Positions 27,709-37,246 of a stretch of 64,000 nucleotides of DNA are shown in pieces. The position numbers were made by a program, and so were the translations under genes. Source of the stretch: J027 sp034437655. GTDB taxonomy: Bacteria; Chloroflexota; Anaerolineae; Aggregatilineales; J027. The stretch is from assembly GCA_034437655.1 (NCBI GenBank), contig DAOTTU010000055.1, positions 31,007 through 95,006 on the forward strand, read 5' to 3'. Position 1 is the first letter of the stretch, and the number at the start of each line of letters is the position of its first letter. Below the pieces are notes generated by a model. That model saw only the letters and a list, made by a program, of their open reading frames with translations, made no database searches and was not told where the DNA came from.

Positions 27709-28782
27709 CTATTCCACATAGATAGGGTTGCTTAATATCCAGCAACGCTTGAGCCCTTTATAATCACGCCAAACCTCGGCCCGGTATGCACCACGTTGCG
27801 TGACATTATAGGTCAGGTTTTCGACGTTTTCACCTTCAGCGAGAATCTCTCCATGATGGATCAGGCGAATATGTCCCCGTTGTGGTGCAATGACCTGCAA
27901 CGTCACGCTGTTGCCAAGCGCAATGCATTCGCCCATCCGGGCATGGGCTCCACCGATACCCTGTGCTGAAAATTTAAAGCCGTGCGCATCAGCCACAAGA
28001 TCATAGCTGATAAAAGCGGTACCATTCCGCAAACTACGATAGATCAGCGCAGCGTCCTGTTGCCAATAGCCGCTGAAAGGTTCATCGGTCAGAATGTGGG
28101 TATTTACACACTGGAAAAGGAAATCGTACGGAAAGATGACCTGCTGAATCGGGCCGAGTTTGTAGCGTTTCCCATGCGCATCAGCATTCCCAATGCCGAC
28201 CACACGCCGCCCTGTTGCAAGCAGTTCGTCCCATTTGGCAAGGGTTTCTGGACGTGGCCCAATCATCGCTTGCTCAGGTTCAAAAATGCGACGAAATCCA
28301 GTCAACGGACTGGTCAATACATCTTTGAACACCGACATGTAGTTCCAGATTTCGAGCCCGTGAAAGCTTTCAATATCCCATGTTACCCAATCAATTGCTG
28401 AAACATCGTCATACCAGTGAATTTGCCTGTCGAATGGGTGCGCCAGAAACGTCAGCCCACCTGCGTCTTGCACAGCATTAAGCAATTGCTGAGGGTTATG
28501 GGCGTGTTTGCTCATCGACTGCCCAACATTGTAGACCAGACAATGGTTAACCTGTGGCAAGCGGCGGCGGTCGTGGACTTCTTCCCCTGTCAACAGTAAC
28601 ACATAGCCCGTTGAATCGTCGCCATAATAGCCCTGCACGCCATCAACATAAATATTGTGGTCGGTCACGATGACGAAATCCAGCTTTGCGCGTTGTGCTG
28701 CCGCTGCAATCTCATCATGATAGGCTTCACCATCTGAAAAAGGCGTATGCATGTGCATATTGCCGACATATTCATAACTCAT
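27709..28782 (-). CDS. PHP-domain phosphoesterase
   Basis: A 357-residue protein. The metal motifs are NMHMHTPFSDG (8-18), VTDHN, TFLAHPFD and GNADAH. The last 90 residues form a beta-rich extra domain (VTLQVIAPQRGHIRLIHHG). The family includes histidinol-phosphate phosphatases, nucleoside 3',5'-bisphosphate phosphatases and trpH-like enzymes; the substrate is not evident. It is the last gene of the sugar-transport operon, 10 bases after the secreted protein gene. Confidence 0.85.
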   Translation of the reverse strand: MSYEYVGNMHMHTPFSDGEAYHDEIAAAAQRAKLDFVIVTDHNIYVDGVQGYYGDDSTGYVLLLTGEEVHDRRRLPQVNHCLVYNVGQSMSKHAHNPQQLLNAVQDAGGLTFLAHPFDRQIHWYDDVSAIDWVTWDIESFHGLEIWNYMSVFKDVLTSPLTGFRRIFEPEQAMIGPRPETLAKWDELLATGRRVVGIGNADAHGKRYKLGPIQQVIFPYDFLFQCVNTHILTDEPFSGYWQQDAALIYRSLRNGTAFISYDLVADAHGFKFSAQGIGGAHARMGECIALGNSVTLQVIAPQRGHIRLIHHGEILAEGENVENLTYNVTQRGAYRAEVWRDYKGLKRCWILSNPIYVE

Positions 28783-28792
28783 GGACGTGAAC

Positions 28793-29449
28793 TTATGCCC
28801 CTTCTATAGGTGAACAACCTGAAACACCGACACGATAACTCAATTCAAGACCGTCGTCTGCGGTGCGGTAGGTAACGTTTTCGCCTGCATTCCACCACTC
28901 ATCAGCATAGAGTGTAATGATATCATCGGTGATGATGCTGTCGTCTGCAAAGCTATCACGCAGCAAGTCTACGCCAGAACGCAGAACGCCACCAACAACA
29001 TTCCCCAACCCGCCGAGGTTCTCAAAAAAGCTGCTGACCCCGACAAACACCATGCCCACATCAACACCGAACACACCTGGTAGCTGGTCGATTTCTAACG
29101 CCAGAATCTCGATGCGGATTTCTTCGCGAGCCGGCACGCTGAAGATGAAATTCTCAAGCTGGCGTGTGTCGCCCCGGCTCATTGATTCGTTGCCTTCAGC
29201 GGGGAAATAGCGGTCAATGATAAATTGATCGTGCCCAACCGAAAGCACAAGCTGTACTTCCATCTGGTTAGAAAATAACCCATCGCCCATGTCTGCCAGC
29301 ACAGTAAAGTCGTTAACTTTGACCGTTACTGTGCAATTCGTCTGTTGGGGTGGAGATTGCGCCTCTACTGGATGTGTCGCATACAACAACGGGATGGTGA
29401 GCGCAGCAAGCACAATGAGGCGGAGCAAATAAGCAGGTTGAAAGCGCAT
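28793..29449 (-). CDS. secreted hypothetical protein
   Basis: A 218-residue protein with a clear signal peptide (RLIVLAALTIPLLYATHPVEA, cleavage near residue 30). The mature part is acidic, probably beta-rich, with only two cysteines (near the start and end), which could form one disulfide. I recognise no family. Its place between the sugar permease gene and the PHP gene on the same strand suggests co-expression with the transporter. Confidence 0.65.
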   Translation of the reverse strand: MRFQPAYLLRLIVLAALTIPLLYATHPVEAQSPPQQTNCTVTVKVNDFTVLADMGDGLFSNQMEVQLVLSVGHDQFIIDRYFPAEGNESMSRGDTRQLENFIFSVPAREEIRIEILALEIDQLPGVFGVDVGMVFVGVSSFFENLGGLGNVVGGVLRSGVDLLRDSFADDSIITDDIITLYADEWWNAGENVTYRTADDGLELSYRVGVSGCSPIEGA

Positions 29450-29479
29450 CGTATGTCTGTCTTTCTCTCTTTGTAGGCT

Positions 29480-30415
29480 TTACTTGTCGCGGGTGATGGC
29501 AAAACCGTTCATGAATTGCTTCTGCAAGATAACAAACACCAGCAACGGGGGTAATGATGCCACAATGCCAGCAGCCATCAATAGCCCATAATCTGGGGTG
29601 CCTGTCGCAGCCTTCAATCGGACGCCTACCTGAATCATCTGGTCGGCGTCATCATTGATGATCAGCACTGGCCAGATATACTGATTCCACATATAAATAA
29701 ACTGTATCACAGCCAACGCCCCGATGATATTCCACGACATAGGCAACAGTATAGAAAACAAAAAGCGTAGCGGTGAAGCCCCGTCAATTTGTGCCGCTTC
29801 GACCAGTTCGCGCGGAATGTTGTTGAAATGCTGCCGGAATAGAAACGCGCCAATTGCTGAGCCAATAAACGGAATAGTCAGTGCGAGGCGTGGGTTCGTC
29901 CGCACCCATTCCAGGTCACCCATCAAAGCGCTGAGTGGCAAGATGATGATTTCCGTTGGCATGAGCAACGTCAGCAGTACGAAAAAGAACAAAATCCACT
30001 TGCCCGGAAACTTGAAATAGACGAAAGCCAACCCGGCCAGCATCCCGGTGACGATCTTGCCAATGGCCACCACCAGCGAAATGACCAGTGTATTCCAGAA
30101 CATGCGGTCAAACTGATTGCGTTCGGTGAAAAGCGAATCTATGTTTGTGGACATTTCATCAATGGCAGTGGTAGCAATATCCGCCGGGTTGTCGCCGGGG
30201 GGCAACAGGCGCGGCGGGTCACGTTCAAGAGCTTGCTCCGCAGTAAGTGTTGCCACCCCTAGCGCAAAGAAAGCCGGCAAAGATACGACGAAGCAAATCA
30301 GGATCAGGCCGATATGCACACCCCAGCGGGTTCTTGTGCGTGGGGCCTGGGGGCGGTGTTGCTGTGGCTGGGTGTCGGTTTTAGTGGTGACGTTAATCTG
30401 GTCTGTGGTTGCCAT
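29480..30415 (-). CDS. carbohydrate ABC transporter permease (MalG-like)
   Basis: A 311-residue inner-membrane permease of six helices with the EAA loop ELVEAAQIDGASPLRFLF. The loop after the first helix is long and hydrophilic (ERDPPRLLPPGDN). It starts 3 bases after the end of the MalF-like gene and pairs with it. No nucleotide-binding subunit is encoded in the operon, as is common when a shared MsmK/UgpC-type ATPase serves several importers. Confidence 0.93.
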   Translation of the reverse strand: MATTDQINVTTKTDTQPQQHRPQAPRTRTRWGVHIGLILICFVVSLPAFFALGVATLTAEQALERDPPRLLPPGDNPADIATTAIDEMSTNIDSLFTERNQFDRMFWNTLVISLVVAIGKIVTGMLAGLAFVYFKFPGKWILFFFVLLTLLMPTEIIILPLSALMGDLEWVRTNPRLALTIPFIGSAIGAFLFRQHFNNIPRELVEAAQIDGASPLRFLFSILLPMSWNIIGALAVIQFIYMWNQYIWPVLIINDDADQMIQVGVRLKAATGTPDYGLLMAAGIVASLPPLLVFVILQKQFMNGFAITRDK

Positions 30416-30418
30416 CGG

Positions 30419-32047
30419 TTAACCTCCGTATGTCACACGACGTTCAACGAAGCGGAATTGGATGATCGTAATCAGCGCCACCAGCAAAAACAGCACAACC
30501 GATTGTGTCGAGGCGAAGCCAAGTTCTGCACCGCGTTCAAAGGCCTCATCATACGCACTATAGATCAGCACACTGGTCGCTTTGCCTTCCACGCCAGCCG
30601 GGCCAAGCGGAGGCCCACCGCTGGTCAACACGTCGATGACACCGTATATGCCATAGAACGAGTAGGTGATGTTCGCGACCAGCAAAAAGAACGTGAACGG
30701 CGACAGCATCGGCACTGTGATGCGCAAAAAGCGTTGAAAAACGTTGGCCCCGTCAATAGCGGCCGCTTCGAGCAGGTCTTTGGGCACGTTTTGCAGCCCG
30801 GCGATGTAAAAGAGAATGTTGAAGCCTAGTGCATTCCACACGGAAACAGCGACGACTACCCCCTGCGCCAATTGGGGATCAGTTAACCATTCGGGTTGAA
30901 TGCCGAACAGGCCTTCTGTCATCCAATTAACGATCCCGCTGTCCCCACGGCGAAACATGTTGAGGAAAATAGCGCTCATCACTACCGGCGATAGCGCATA
31001 GGGCCAGACAAGTAATGTACGGTAAATGCTGGCTCCGCGCACCTGTTGCGCCGCCAACAGTGCAATCAGCAGCGCGACACTCATCGTCATCACAACGATT
31101 GCAATCGTGATCCAGATCGTAATTTCAAAGCTGTTCTGGTAGGGCACGCTTTCGGTCAGTTCAACGTAATTTGCCAGGCAGACATCAATGGGGCCACGTG
31201 GAGCCCCACGAATGGTGCGCGTCGTAGACTGGGTGAGAATCGTCACCGCCGGGTAGTAGAGGAAAATCGAGAGGAAAAACACGGACGGCACCAGCAACAC
31301 ATAAGGCAACCAGCGATTTTTGAAGTAACCTTTTGTGTCTGTGTCGAGTTTAGGGCGTCCAAGCAACGTCCATGCCGGGACCAACAGCAAAAACGCGCTG
31401 AAAGCCGTTACCACCACGCCAAGCCGATACTGCACATCGGGAATACCTGTCTCATAGCTACAATGCGATAGCGGATAGTTCAAAATCTGGGCACTGACGC
31501 CACCAACCAAGCCCCCAATCACCACACCCAGCACAGCATAACCCGCCGCCGCCCGGGTGAACATATAGCGGAAGTTTTCTGGCCGGAAAAAGCGCTGCGT
31601 TTCGATGTCCTGAAGCAACGAAATGACGAAACCAACAACTGCTGCAACCAGCACCGCATTCACGATGTTCTCAGTGAAGACGTAAATCAGCGCGCCACCT
31701 GCAAACCCGGCCAGTACCGAATTACCGCTCAATGCCGGGAGTTGAATACCGCCTTTGGTGACCCAGAAGTATAGAATAGTCGTCACCGCGCCGACCACTG
31801 CGCCGACGATGAACGCATCACGCAGGGGTGTGGCTGGCGATTCTGCAAATATCAGCGCAAAGGCAACCCGTGGTGCGAAGTAGTCAATAATCTCTTGCAG
31901 AAAGCCCGGTGCCGCGCGGATGGCATCTAATGTGAAGTTGCCGAGTGCTTCTAGCCCCTCACGCTCGGTATACATGAACCACACCGAAAAAATGAACGTT
32001 CCAATCAGCAATAACCACTGTATCTGGCGATCCGTATTGGTTGGCAT
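30419..32047 (-). CDS. carbohydrate ABC transporter permease (MalF-like) with long N-terminal membrane extension
   Basis: A 542-residue permease, where this family usually has about 300. The standard six-helix core begins near residue 245 (VLLVPSVFFLSIFLYYP) and holds the EAA loop DLLEAAAIDGANVFQRFLR. Before it stand about 240 residues with roughly six further helices (near 10-25, 78-96, 110-125, 130-146, 168-186 and 209-229), including Gly/Ala-rich stretches such as VVIGGLVGGVSAQ. This is not the MalF P2 loop arrangement, because the extra part lies wholly before the core. Confidence 0.9.
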   Translation of the reverse strand: MPTNTDRQIQWLLLIGTFIFSVWFMYTEREGLEALGNFTLDAIRAAPGFLQEIIDYFAPRVAFALIFAESPATPLRDAFIVGAVVGAVTTILYFWVTKGGIQLPALSGNSVLAGFAGGALIYVFTENIVNAVLVAAVVGFVISLLQDIETQRFFRPENFRYMFTRAAAGYAVLGVVIGGLVGGVSAQILNYPLSHCSYETGIPDVQYRLGVVVTAFSAFLLLVPAWTLLGRPKLDTDTKGYFKNRWLPYVLLVPSVFFLSIFLYYPAVTILTQSTTRTIRGAPRGPIDVCLANYVELTESVPYQNSFEITIWITIAIVVMTMSVALLIALLAAQQVRGASIYRTLLVWPYALSPVVMSAIFLNMFRRGDSGIVNWMTEGLFGIQPEWLTDPQLAQGVVVAVSVWNALGFNILFYIAGLQNVPKDLLEAAAIDGANVFQRFLRITVPMLSPFTFFLLVANITYSFYGIYGVIDVLTSGGPPLGPAGVEGKATSVLIYSAYDEAFERGAELGFASTQSVVLFLLVALITIIQFRFVERRVTYGG

Positions 32048-32074
32048 CGCGAAAACTCCTAAAGCCTGAGTAAC

Positions 32075-32105
32075 AAAAAAGTGGGACGAGCCGCACTCAT
32101 CCCAC
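32075..32105 (-). terminator. intrinsic terminator or attenuator between binding-protein and permease genes
   Basis: On the minus strand a 10-bp stem with one mismatch (32105-32096 with 32090-32081), 5-base loop, followed by six Ts. It would cut transcription after the binding-protein gene so that the permeases are made at a lower level. Confidence 0.7.
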
Positions 32106-32149
32106 CCGTAAATACACGTGCCGTCAATATTGCAGCGGCCGTGTTTGAC

Positions 32150-33535
32150 CTATTCCATAGCGAAGAACAGGTTGTATTCTTCGATTTGTTCATCAGCGAG
32201 GGTGTCCGCCGCCGCAAGCGCATCTTCTACCGACTCGCCGCCATCAATCACAGACTGGATAGCATCAACAAGATAGCCGCGCACAGTTGGGGCGCTACCG
32301 TAAATGGCACCTGCCGTGGCAGCATTCGGTACTGTGTTCACCAGTTGATCGACTGCGACACGATAGGCCGGGTTTTCTTCCCAGAAGCCTTCTGCTTCAA
32401 GGATGTCAATCGAGGCCTGGCGGTTGGGGAAGTAACCGCTGTCCTTGTGCCATTCAGCGATATTCTCAGCGCTCGTCATAAAGAATACGAAGTCGCGGGC
32501 TGCATTAATTTCAGCTTCAGAATGCCCATTCGTAATCCACAGACTACCCCCACCATTGATGGTGCCGTTGGTGGCGTCTTCGTTCGGGATGGGGAGCGGC
32601 GCAACAGTCAGTCCGTATCCGAAAATACCAGCAAAGTTCACAAAGTTTGACACACCAGCCGTACTGTTGATGTGCATCGCTGTGCCCTGCGTAATGAACA
32701 GGCCTGCTTCGCCAGTATAGTCACCAGTGACGCCTGTATAGATATAGTAACCCTGTTCGGCCATGCTGGCCCACCATTCAACTGCAACTTGCATTTCCTC
32801 GCTGTTAAGCAGGGCTTCAGTAGCGCGACCATCGTGACCATTTTCGTTGTTGACGACCAAACCACCCTGCATTGCAACCCATGTTTCAGGGAACCATGCT
32901 GCCAGCGGCCAGTTGATGCAACCACTCAGTTCGAGCGCTTCGGCCTGTTCCATGATCGTCGCGCAGACAGCGTCAACTTCTGCAAAGGTGCGCGGCGGGT
33001 TGGCAGGGTCCAGACCAGCAGCAGTGAAAATATCTTCGTTAATGTACAGCACCGGGTTTGAAGAGTTCCACGGCATACTCCACAATTCGCCGTCAACCTC
33101 AAAGAAGTCACGGACAGAGGGCAGCAGGTCGTCAAAGTTCGCCTGCTGTTCTTCTGTCGCGACATCTTGCAGCTTCACAAACAGCGGATCACCGTCTTCG
33201 TCAACCTGATCAGCAGCGAAGCGGGTCGCAGTTTCGTCAAGCTGAACGACATGCGGCGCATTACCCTGGTCAATAGCGGTCAGGGTCGAGTCCAGAATTT
33301 CATCATAGTCTACTTTGGTCTGCACCTCGACAGTAATGCCGGGATTCTGTGCTTCGAACTCTTCTACAATCGATTGCACAACCTCAAAACGGATGTCGTT
33401 TTCATCAAAAAAGGTATGGACAAAACTGATCGTCACATCATCCTGTGCGCTGACGGGAGCAGCGGGGGTGCTTGCCAGCGGCATCAGGCTTGCGACCAAT
33501 GCTAGCGTAAGGCTCAAGAGTACAAGGCGTTTCAT
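32150..33535 (-). CDS. sugar ABC transporter substrate-binding protein
   Basis: A 461-residue family 1 solute-binding protein. The signal peptide is KRLVLLSLTLALVASLMPLAS with no lipobox Cys visible (cleavage near VSAQ), so it may be free or anchored otherwise. Characteristic segments are AQNPGITVEVQTKVDYDEIL, APHVVQLDETATRF and LWSMPWNSSNPVLYINEDIF. ATG 33535 is preceded by GGAG at 8 bases. Encoded between the amylosucrase and the two permeases. A sucrose or glucan-oligosaccharide ligand is plausible but inferred. Confidence 0.92.
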   Translation of the reverse strand: MKRLVLLSLTLALVASLMPLASTPAAPVSAQDDVTISFVHTFFDENDIRFEVVQSIVEEFEAQNPGITVEVQTKVDYDEILDSTLTAIDQGNAPHVVQLDETATRFAADQVDEDGDPLFVKLQDVATEEQQANFDDLLPSVRDFFEVDGELWSMPWNSSNPVLYINEDIFTAAGLDPANPPRTFAEVDAVCATIMEQAEALELSGCINWPLAAWFPETWVAMQGGLVVNNENGHDGRATEALLNSEEMQVAVEWWASMAEQGYYIYTGVTGDYTGEAGLFITQGTAMHINSTAGVSNFVNFAGIFGYGLTVAPLPIPNEDATNGTINGGGSLWITNGHSEAEINAARDFVFFMTSAENIAEWHKDSGYFPNRQASIDILEAEGFWEENPAYRVAVDQLVNTVPNAATAGAIYGSAPTVRGYLVDAIQSVIDGGESVEDALAAADTLADEQIEEYNLFFAME

Positions 33536-33660
33536 CAAGTCATGCTCCTGCAAAACGGTATTTTCCGGGTGAGAGTTTTGTGTTAATTAACGGGCATTGA
33601 TGCTTTATTATCCGACATGATACTTTAACGATGATGGGTAAATGAAAGTCTAAGCCTCTG

Positions 33661-35634
33661 TTATATTTGCTTAACAACCCACATGAATTGATAAGGTACC
33701 AGCGCAAGTTCCTCATATTCTTCAACGGACAAGGGTTGTTGCGCAATCAGATCGAATGCGTCTAACCGCACCCCATGTGCCGTAAGTAGACGTGTGGGGA
33801 AGTGTTGCGTTTGGTCGTCAAAGTTGGCAAGCACCAGCACACGTTCATCCGGCTCGGTGCCACGTAAATAAGCGAAAACATGCGGATTATCAGTATAGAT
33901 CAACTGCATGTCGTTGCCAGCCAACCCCGACAGTGATTTACGCAGGTCAATCAGGTGCTTGAGCTGTTGAAAAATACGCCCGGCGATTGTGCTTGTATCA
34001 TGCCGTTGTTCCATTAATGCCCAGTCGGTGGCAGGACGATGCACCCAACGGTTATCGCCAGCTTTAGAAGGGTCGTTTTCGTAGGTGTAGTCGTTCAAGC
34101 GGCCGACTTCATCGTTGTGATAGAGCAGTGGAATGCCACCCAATGAGAGAATAACGCCGTGAATTAACAAAACCCGACGAATGCTGTGTTCAATCTGCTC
34201 AGCATCATCCAGTTCAAGTGCTAGCTCCAGGCCGGCAAGCGATGCAGTCGTACCACTGATGCGCATGTCCAGCGTGTGGGGATTGTAGTTGAAGGGCAAA
34301 CCGCGTGCAAAGCTCCCTGAGAATTGACCGGTATAAAAGTGGTTCAAAAACTGACGATGATCAAAGCCATTGATGCCAATTTCGGCAGCGTCTTCGTCAG
34401 CAAAGCCCCAGCCAATGTCGTCATGGACACGCACATAGTTCACCCACGCGACATCGGGCGAAACCACATAGCGCTTTTGCATCGAATGCACCAACAGACC
34501 GACTTTACGTGTGGCCAGCGACTCCCATAACAACACCATCAACAATGGATGATAGGACAACTGGCACTCTTTGCCGAGCTTGTCCCCACTCCCAAAATAG
34601 CGCACCACTTCGTCGGGGTGGACGATTGCCTCCGACTTTAGCAAGACGCCGGGGGCTACAATACGCAGCAAGGCGTTATAGGCTTGAATCAGCGTATGTG
34701 CTTCGGGCAAATTTTCGCAGGTGGTGCCAAGCGCTTTCCACGTGAACGCAACTGCATCCAGCCGTAAGATTTCAACGCCGTTGTTGACGAGAAACAACAT
34801 TTCACCAAGCATTGCACGGAAGACTTCGGGGTTGTGGTAGTTCAAGTCCCATTGAAAGTCATTGAAGGTTGTCCACACCCAGCGCTGGATTTCCGGCCGC
34901 CACGTGAAACTCCCCGGTGCTTGTTCGGGGAAAATTTCGCGCAGATGTTGTTCATAAAGGTCCGGCATAACGCGGTCAGGGAACATATGATAGTAGCGCT
35001 GGTAATGCGCATCACCATCGAGTGCTTGCAGCGCCCACGTGTGTTCATCAGACGTATGGTTATAGACAAAATCTAACACGAGGCTGATGCCATGTTCACG
35101 CAGCTCAGTGGCTAGCGAAGCAAGGTCTTCCATCGTACCAAGCGTCGGCTCAACCTCACGATAACTGCTGATCGCATACCCGCCATCACTGTTATCCTCG
35201 GGGGCGCGGAATAGCGGCATCAGATGCAGGTAGGTAATGCCCAGTTCTTCAAAATAGGGGATACGTTCACGTATACCCGTCAGGTCATCTGCAAAGAGGT
35301 CAACATAGAGTACCATTCCCATCATTTGCTCGGACTGAAACCAGTGTGGGGTGGCTTCGCGTTGACGGTCAAGGCTATGTAGTGTTTTTGGACGTGCGGC
35401 ATAATAGTGTGCAGCCGTCAACAGAATTTGCTCTAGATGATAGAAAAAGTCGTATTGACCGCCATACAGCGCCAACAAAGCTGCAAGCACATCTGGCAAA
35501 TTGACCTGCAAACGTTCCATAAATAAATCTTGATCGTCCTGCAAAAGCGTGGCAAGTTCAGGGTGTAGCCGTGGGGAAAGCCGCTCAAAGGTCACGGCAG
35601 CGCGTCGGGTCAATTCATCATGGTCAAGCTGCAT
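33661..35634 (-). CDS. amylosucrase-type alpha-glucan synthase (GH13_4)
   Basis: A 657-residue GH13 enzyme. An all-helical N-terminal domain (from DELTRRAAVTFERL) precedes the barrel. Landmarks are DFVYNHTSDEH, the nucleophile Asp in RLDAVAFTWKALGTTCENLPEAH, the acid/base Glu in LLKSEAIVHPDEVV, and NYVRVHDDIGWGFADEDA. TWKALGTTCENLPEAH and the ADEDA stretch match amylosucrases better than trehalose synthases or sucrose phosphorylases. Amylosucrase turns sucrose into alpha-1,4-glucan and fructose. I place the start at ATG 35634 (GGAG upstream), which gives the usual length; the frame continues open to 35943 but that would run through the terminator of the next gene. First gene of the sugar operon. 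Confidence 0.9.
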   Translation of the reverse strand: MQLDHDELTRRAAVTFERLSPRLHPELATLLQDDQDLFMERLQVNLPDVLAALLALYGGQYDFFYHLEQILLTAAHYYAARPKTLHSLDRQREATPHWFQSEQMMGMVLYVDLFADDLTGIRERIPYFEELGITYLHLMPLFRAPEDNSDGGYAISSYREVEPTLGTMEDLASLATELREHGISLVLDFVYNHTSDEHTWALQALDGDAHYQRYYHMFPDRVMPDLYEQHLREIFPEQAPGSFTWRPEIQRWVWTTFNDFQWDLNYHNPEVFRAMLGEMLFLVNNGVEILRLDAVAFTWKALGTTCENLPEAHTLIQAYNALLRIVAPGVLLKSEAIVHPDEVVRYFGSGDKLGKECQLSYHPLLMVLLWESLATRKVGLLVHSMQKRYVVSPDVAWVNYVRVHDDIGWGFADEDAAEIGINGFDHRQFLNHFYTGQFSGSFARGLPFNYNPHTLDMRISGTTASLAGLELALELDDAEQIEHSIRRVLLIHGVILSLGGIPLLYHNDEVGRLNDYTYENDPSKAGDNRWVHRPATDWALMEQRHDTSTIAGRIFQQLKHLIDLRKSLSGLAGNDMQLIYTDNPHVFAYLRGTEPDERVLVLANFDDQTQHFPTRLLTAHGVRLDAFDLIAQQPLSVEEYEELALVPYQFMWVVKQI

Positions 35635-35694
35635 GGTATCCGCTCCATATCCCTCTTTGGTGCAGATAGTACCGCATTCACACAACACATTAAA

Positions 35695-35730
35695 GCAAAA
35701 AAACAAAAGACCGCCCAAACGCGGCCTTTG
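35695..35730 (-). terminator. intrinsic terminator of the CpaF-like gene
   Basis: On the minus strand a stem AAAG-x-CCGC/GCGG-x-CTTT (35729-35721 with 35714-35706) runs into a T-rich tract (TCTTTTGTTTTTTT). It lies 44 bases after the stop of the secretion ATPase gene and inside the leader of the amylosucrase gene. Confidence 0.65.
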
Positions 35731-35773
35731 TGATGATACTCGGATTTTTACCTGTCGTGCAGAAGCATCGTTT

Positions 35774-37246
35774 CTATCTGCCAAACATGGCATTCGAGCC
35801 AAAGGTGCCCGGCGGGAGTTTAATGCCAGCAGATTCAAACCGATCAGCAAACTTGGGCCGCAACCCGGTCGGTTGCAAGAAACCGCCGCCTTCTGCACTT
35901 GGGCTAACCGAGCGCTCACCTTCTTGCAAATAGAGGAACGCATCTTGCAATGTCACAAATTCGCCTTCCATGCCCTGCACTTCGGTAATCTGGATGATCT
36001 TACGGCTACCATCTTTCAAGCGTGACTGTTGCACAATCATGTGGATGGCGCTGGCAATCTGCTGACGAATCACAGAGATGGGCAAGTCCATCCCGGCCAT
36101 CAGCGCGAGTGTTTCCAGACGAGCCACAGCATCGCGCGGGCCATTGGCATGCACAGTCGTCAATGAACCGTCATGGCCAGTATTCATGGCTTGCAGCATG
36201 TCTAGCGCGGCTCCGTCACGAATCTCACCGACGATGATACGGTCTGGACGCATACGCAGCGACCCTTTCACGAGGTCACGAATCTTTAGCGCTCCCTCTG
36301 TAGACCCCTTCTTGGGGGGGCAGGTTTCTAGCCGAACAACGTGGCGCTGTTGGAGTTGTAGTTCAGCCGAGTCTTCAACCGTGATGATGCGTTCGCTATC
36401 GGGAATAAAGGAACTCAGGACATTGAGCAAGGTCGTTTTACCCGAGCCTGTACCGCCAGACACCACAATGTTGAGGTGAATTTGAACACACGCCCGCAAA
36501 AACTCAGCCACTTCCTCGGTAAATGAGCCAAAGTTAACGAGGTCGCGCCAGCCCAGCGGTTTTTCTGGGAACTTACGAATGGTCATTGTGGTTCCCTGCA
36601 ACGCTGAAGGTGGCATAATCAAGTGGACACGGCTGCCGTCTGGCAAACGAGCGTCTACCATCGGGCTGCCACGGTCAAATTCACGTTGCATCGGACGGAC
36701 AATACGCTGTGCTACCCACTGAATATGGTCTTCATCATCAAACGTGACACGGGTCTCTTGTAACTTGCCCTTAAATTCCGCAAAAACGATTTCCGGGCCG
36801 TTGACCATAATTTCACTATAGCTACGATCCTGTACCAGTGGTTCAATGGCCCCAAAACCAAGCAAGTCATTGATCAATGCTTCTTCAAGCTGGCGGTATT
36901 CATCTTTCGAAAGCTGTATGTTGGCGCGTTGTAACACCGTTTTCAAGCGCTCTGCAACCATTTTACGGTGTTCGGGGTTCGTTGCTTCCATATCATCAAA
37001 CTCGTCAGGCGTCGCCAACAGCTTACCGCGAAGTTTCTTGCGTAGATCAGCAATTTTAGGTGGTGTTCGCTTTTTTTTCGGGGGCGTATAGACTGACTCA
37101 GACTGGGCCTCCTGTAAAATATCATCAAAATTGTCATCGTCAATCGCGGAGCTTTCAGAAGGGTGGTCTAGCGGTTGTGGTGTGCTGCTCCCCCGGTTGC
37201 TGCCCCCTTTTTTTGATGATCCTGATAGCTTGGATAACTTACCCAT
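35774..37246 (-). CDS. CpaF/TadA-type secretion ATPase
   Basis: A 490-residue type II/IV secretion ATPase. A charged, low-complexity N-terminus of about 85 residues with a basic KKKRTPP patch is followed by the N-terminal domain (LGFGAIEPLVQDRSYSEIMVNGPEIVF). The ATPase core has Walker A SGGTGSGKTTLLN, the Asp box VEDSAELQL, Walker B RPDRIIVGEIRDGAALDMLQAMNTGHDGS and a His box TTVHANGPRDA. In Tad systems it powers pilus assembly. No tadB, tadC or pilin gene adjoins it here, so it is an orphan in this window. AAGGAG 8 bases upstream supports ATG 37246. Confidence 0.92.
   Translation of the reverse strand: MGKLSKLSGSSKKGGSNRGSSTPQPLDHPSESSAIDDDNFDDILQEAQSESVYTPPKKKRTPPKIADLRKKLRGKLLATPDEFDDMEATNPEHRKMVAERLKTVLQRANIQLSKDEYRQLEEALINDLLGFGAIEPLVQDRSYSEIMVNGPEIVFAEFKGKLQETRVTFDDEDHIQWVAQRIVRPMQREFDRGSPMVDARLPDGSRVHLIMPPSALQGTTMTIRKFPEKPLGWRDLVNFGSFTEEVAEFLRACVQIHLNIVVSGGTGSGKTTLLNVLSSFIPDSERIITVEDSAELQLQQRHVVRLETCPPKKGSTEGALKIRDLVKGSLRMRPDRIIVGEIRDGAALDMLQAMNTGHDGSLTTVHANGPRDAVARLETLALMAGMDLPISVIRQQIASAIHMIVQQSRLKDGSRKIIQITEVQGMEGEFVTLQDAFLYLQEGERSVSPSAEGGGFLQPTGLRPKFADRFESAGIKLPPGTFGSNAMFGR

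Noticed and set aside
35635..35943. N-terminal extension of the amylosucrase frame
   Set aside because: It would read through the terminator hairpin of the CpaF gene and overlap its coding end; the Cys/Arg-rich translation is unlike the family.
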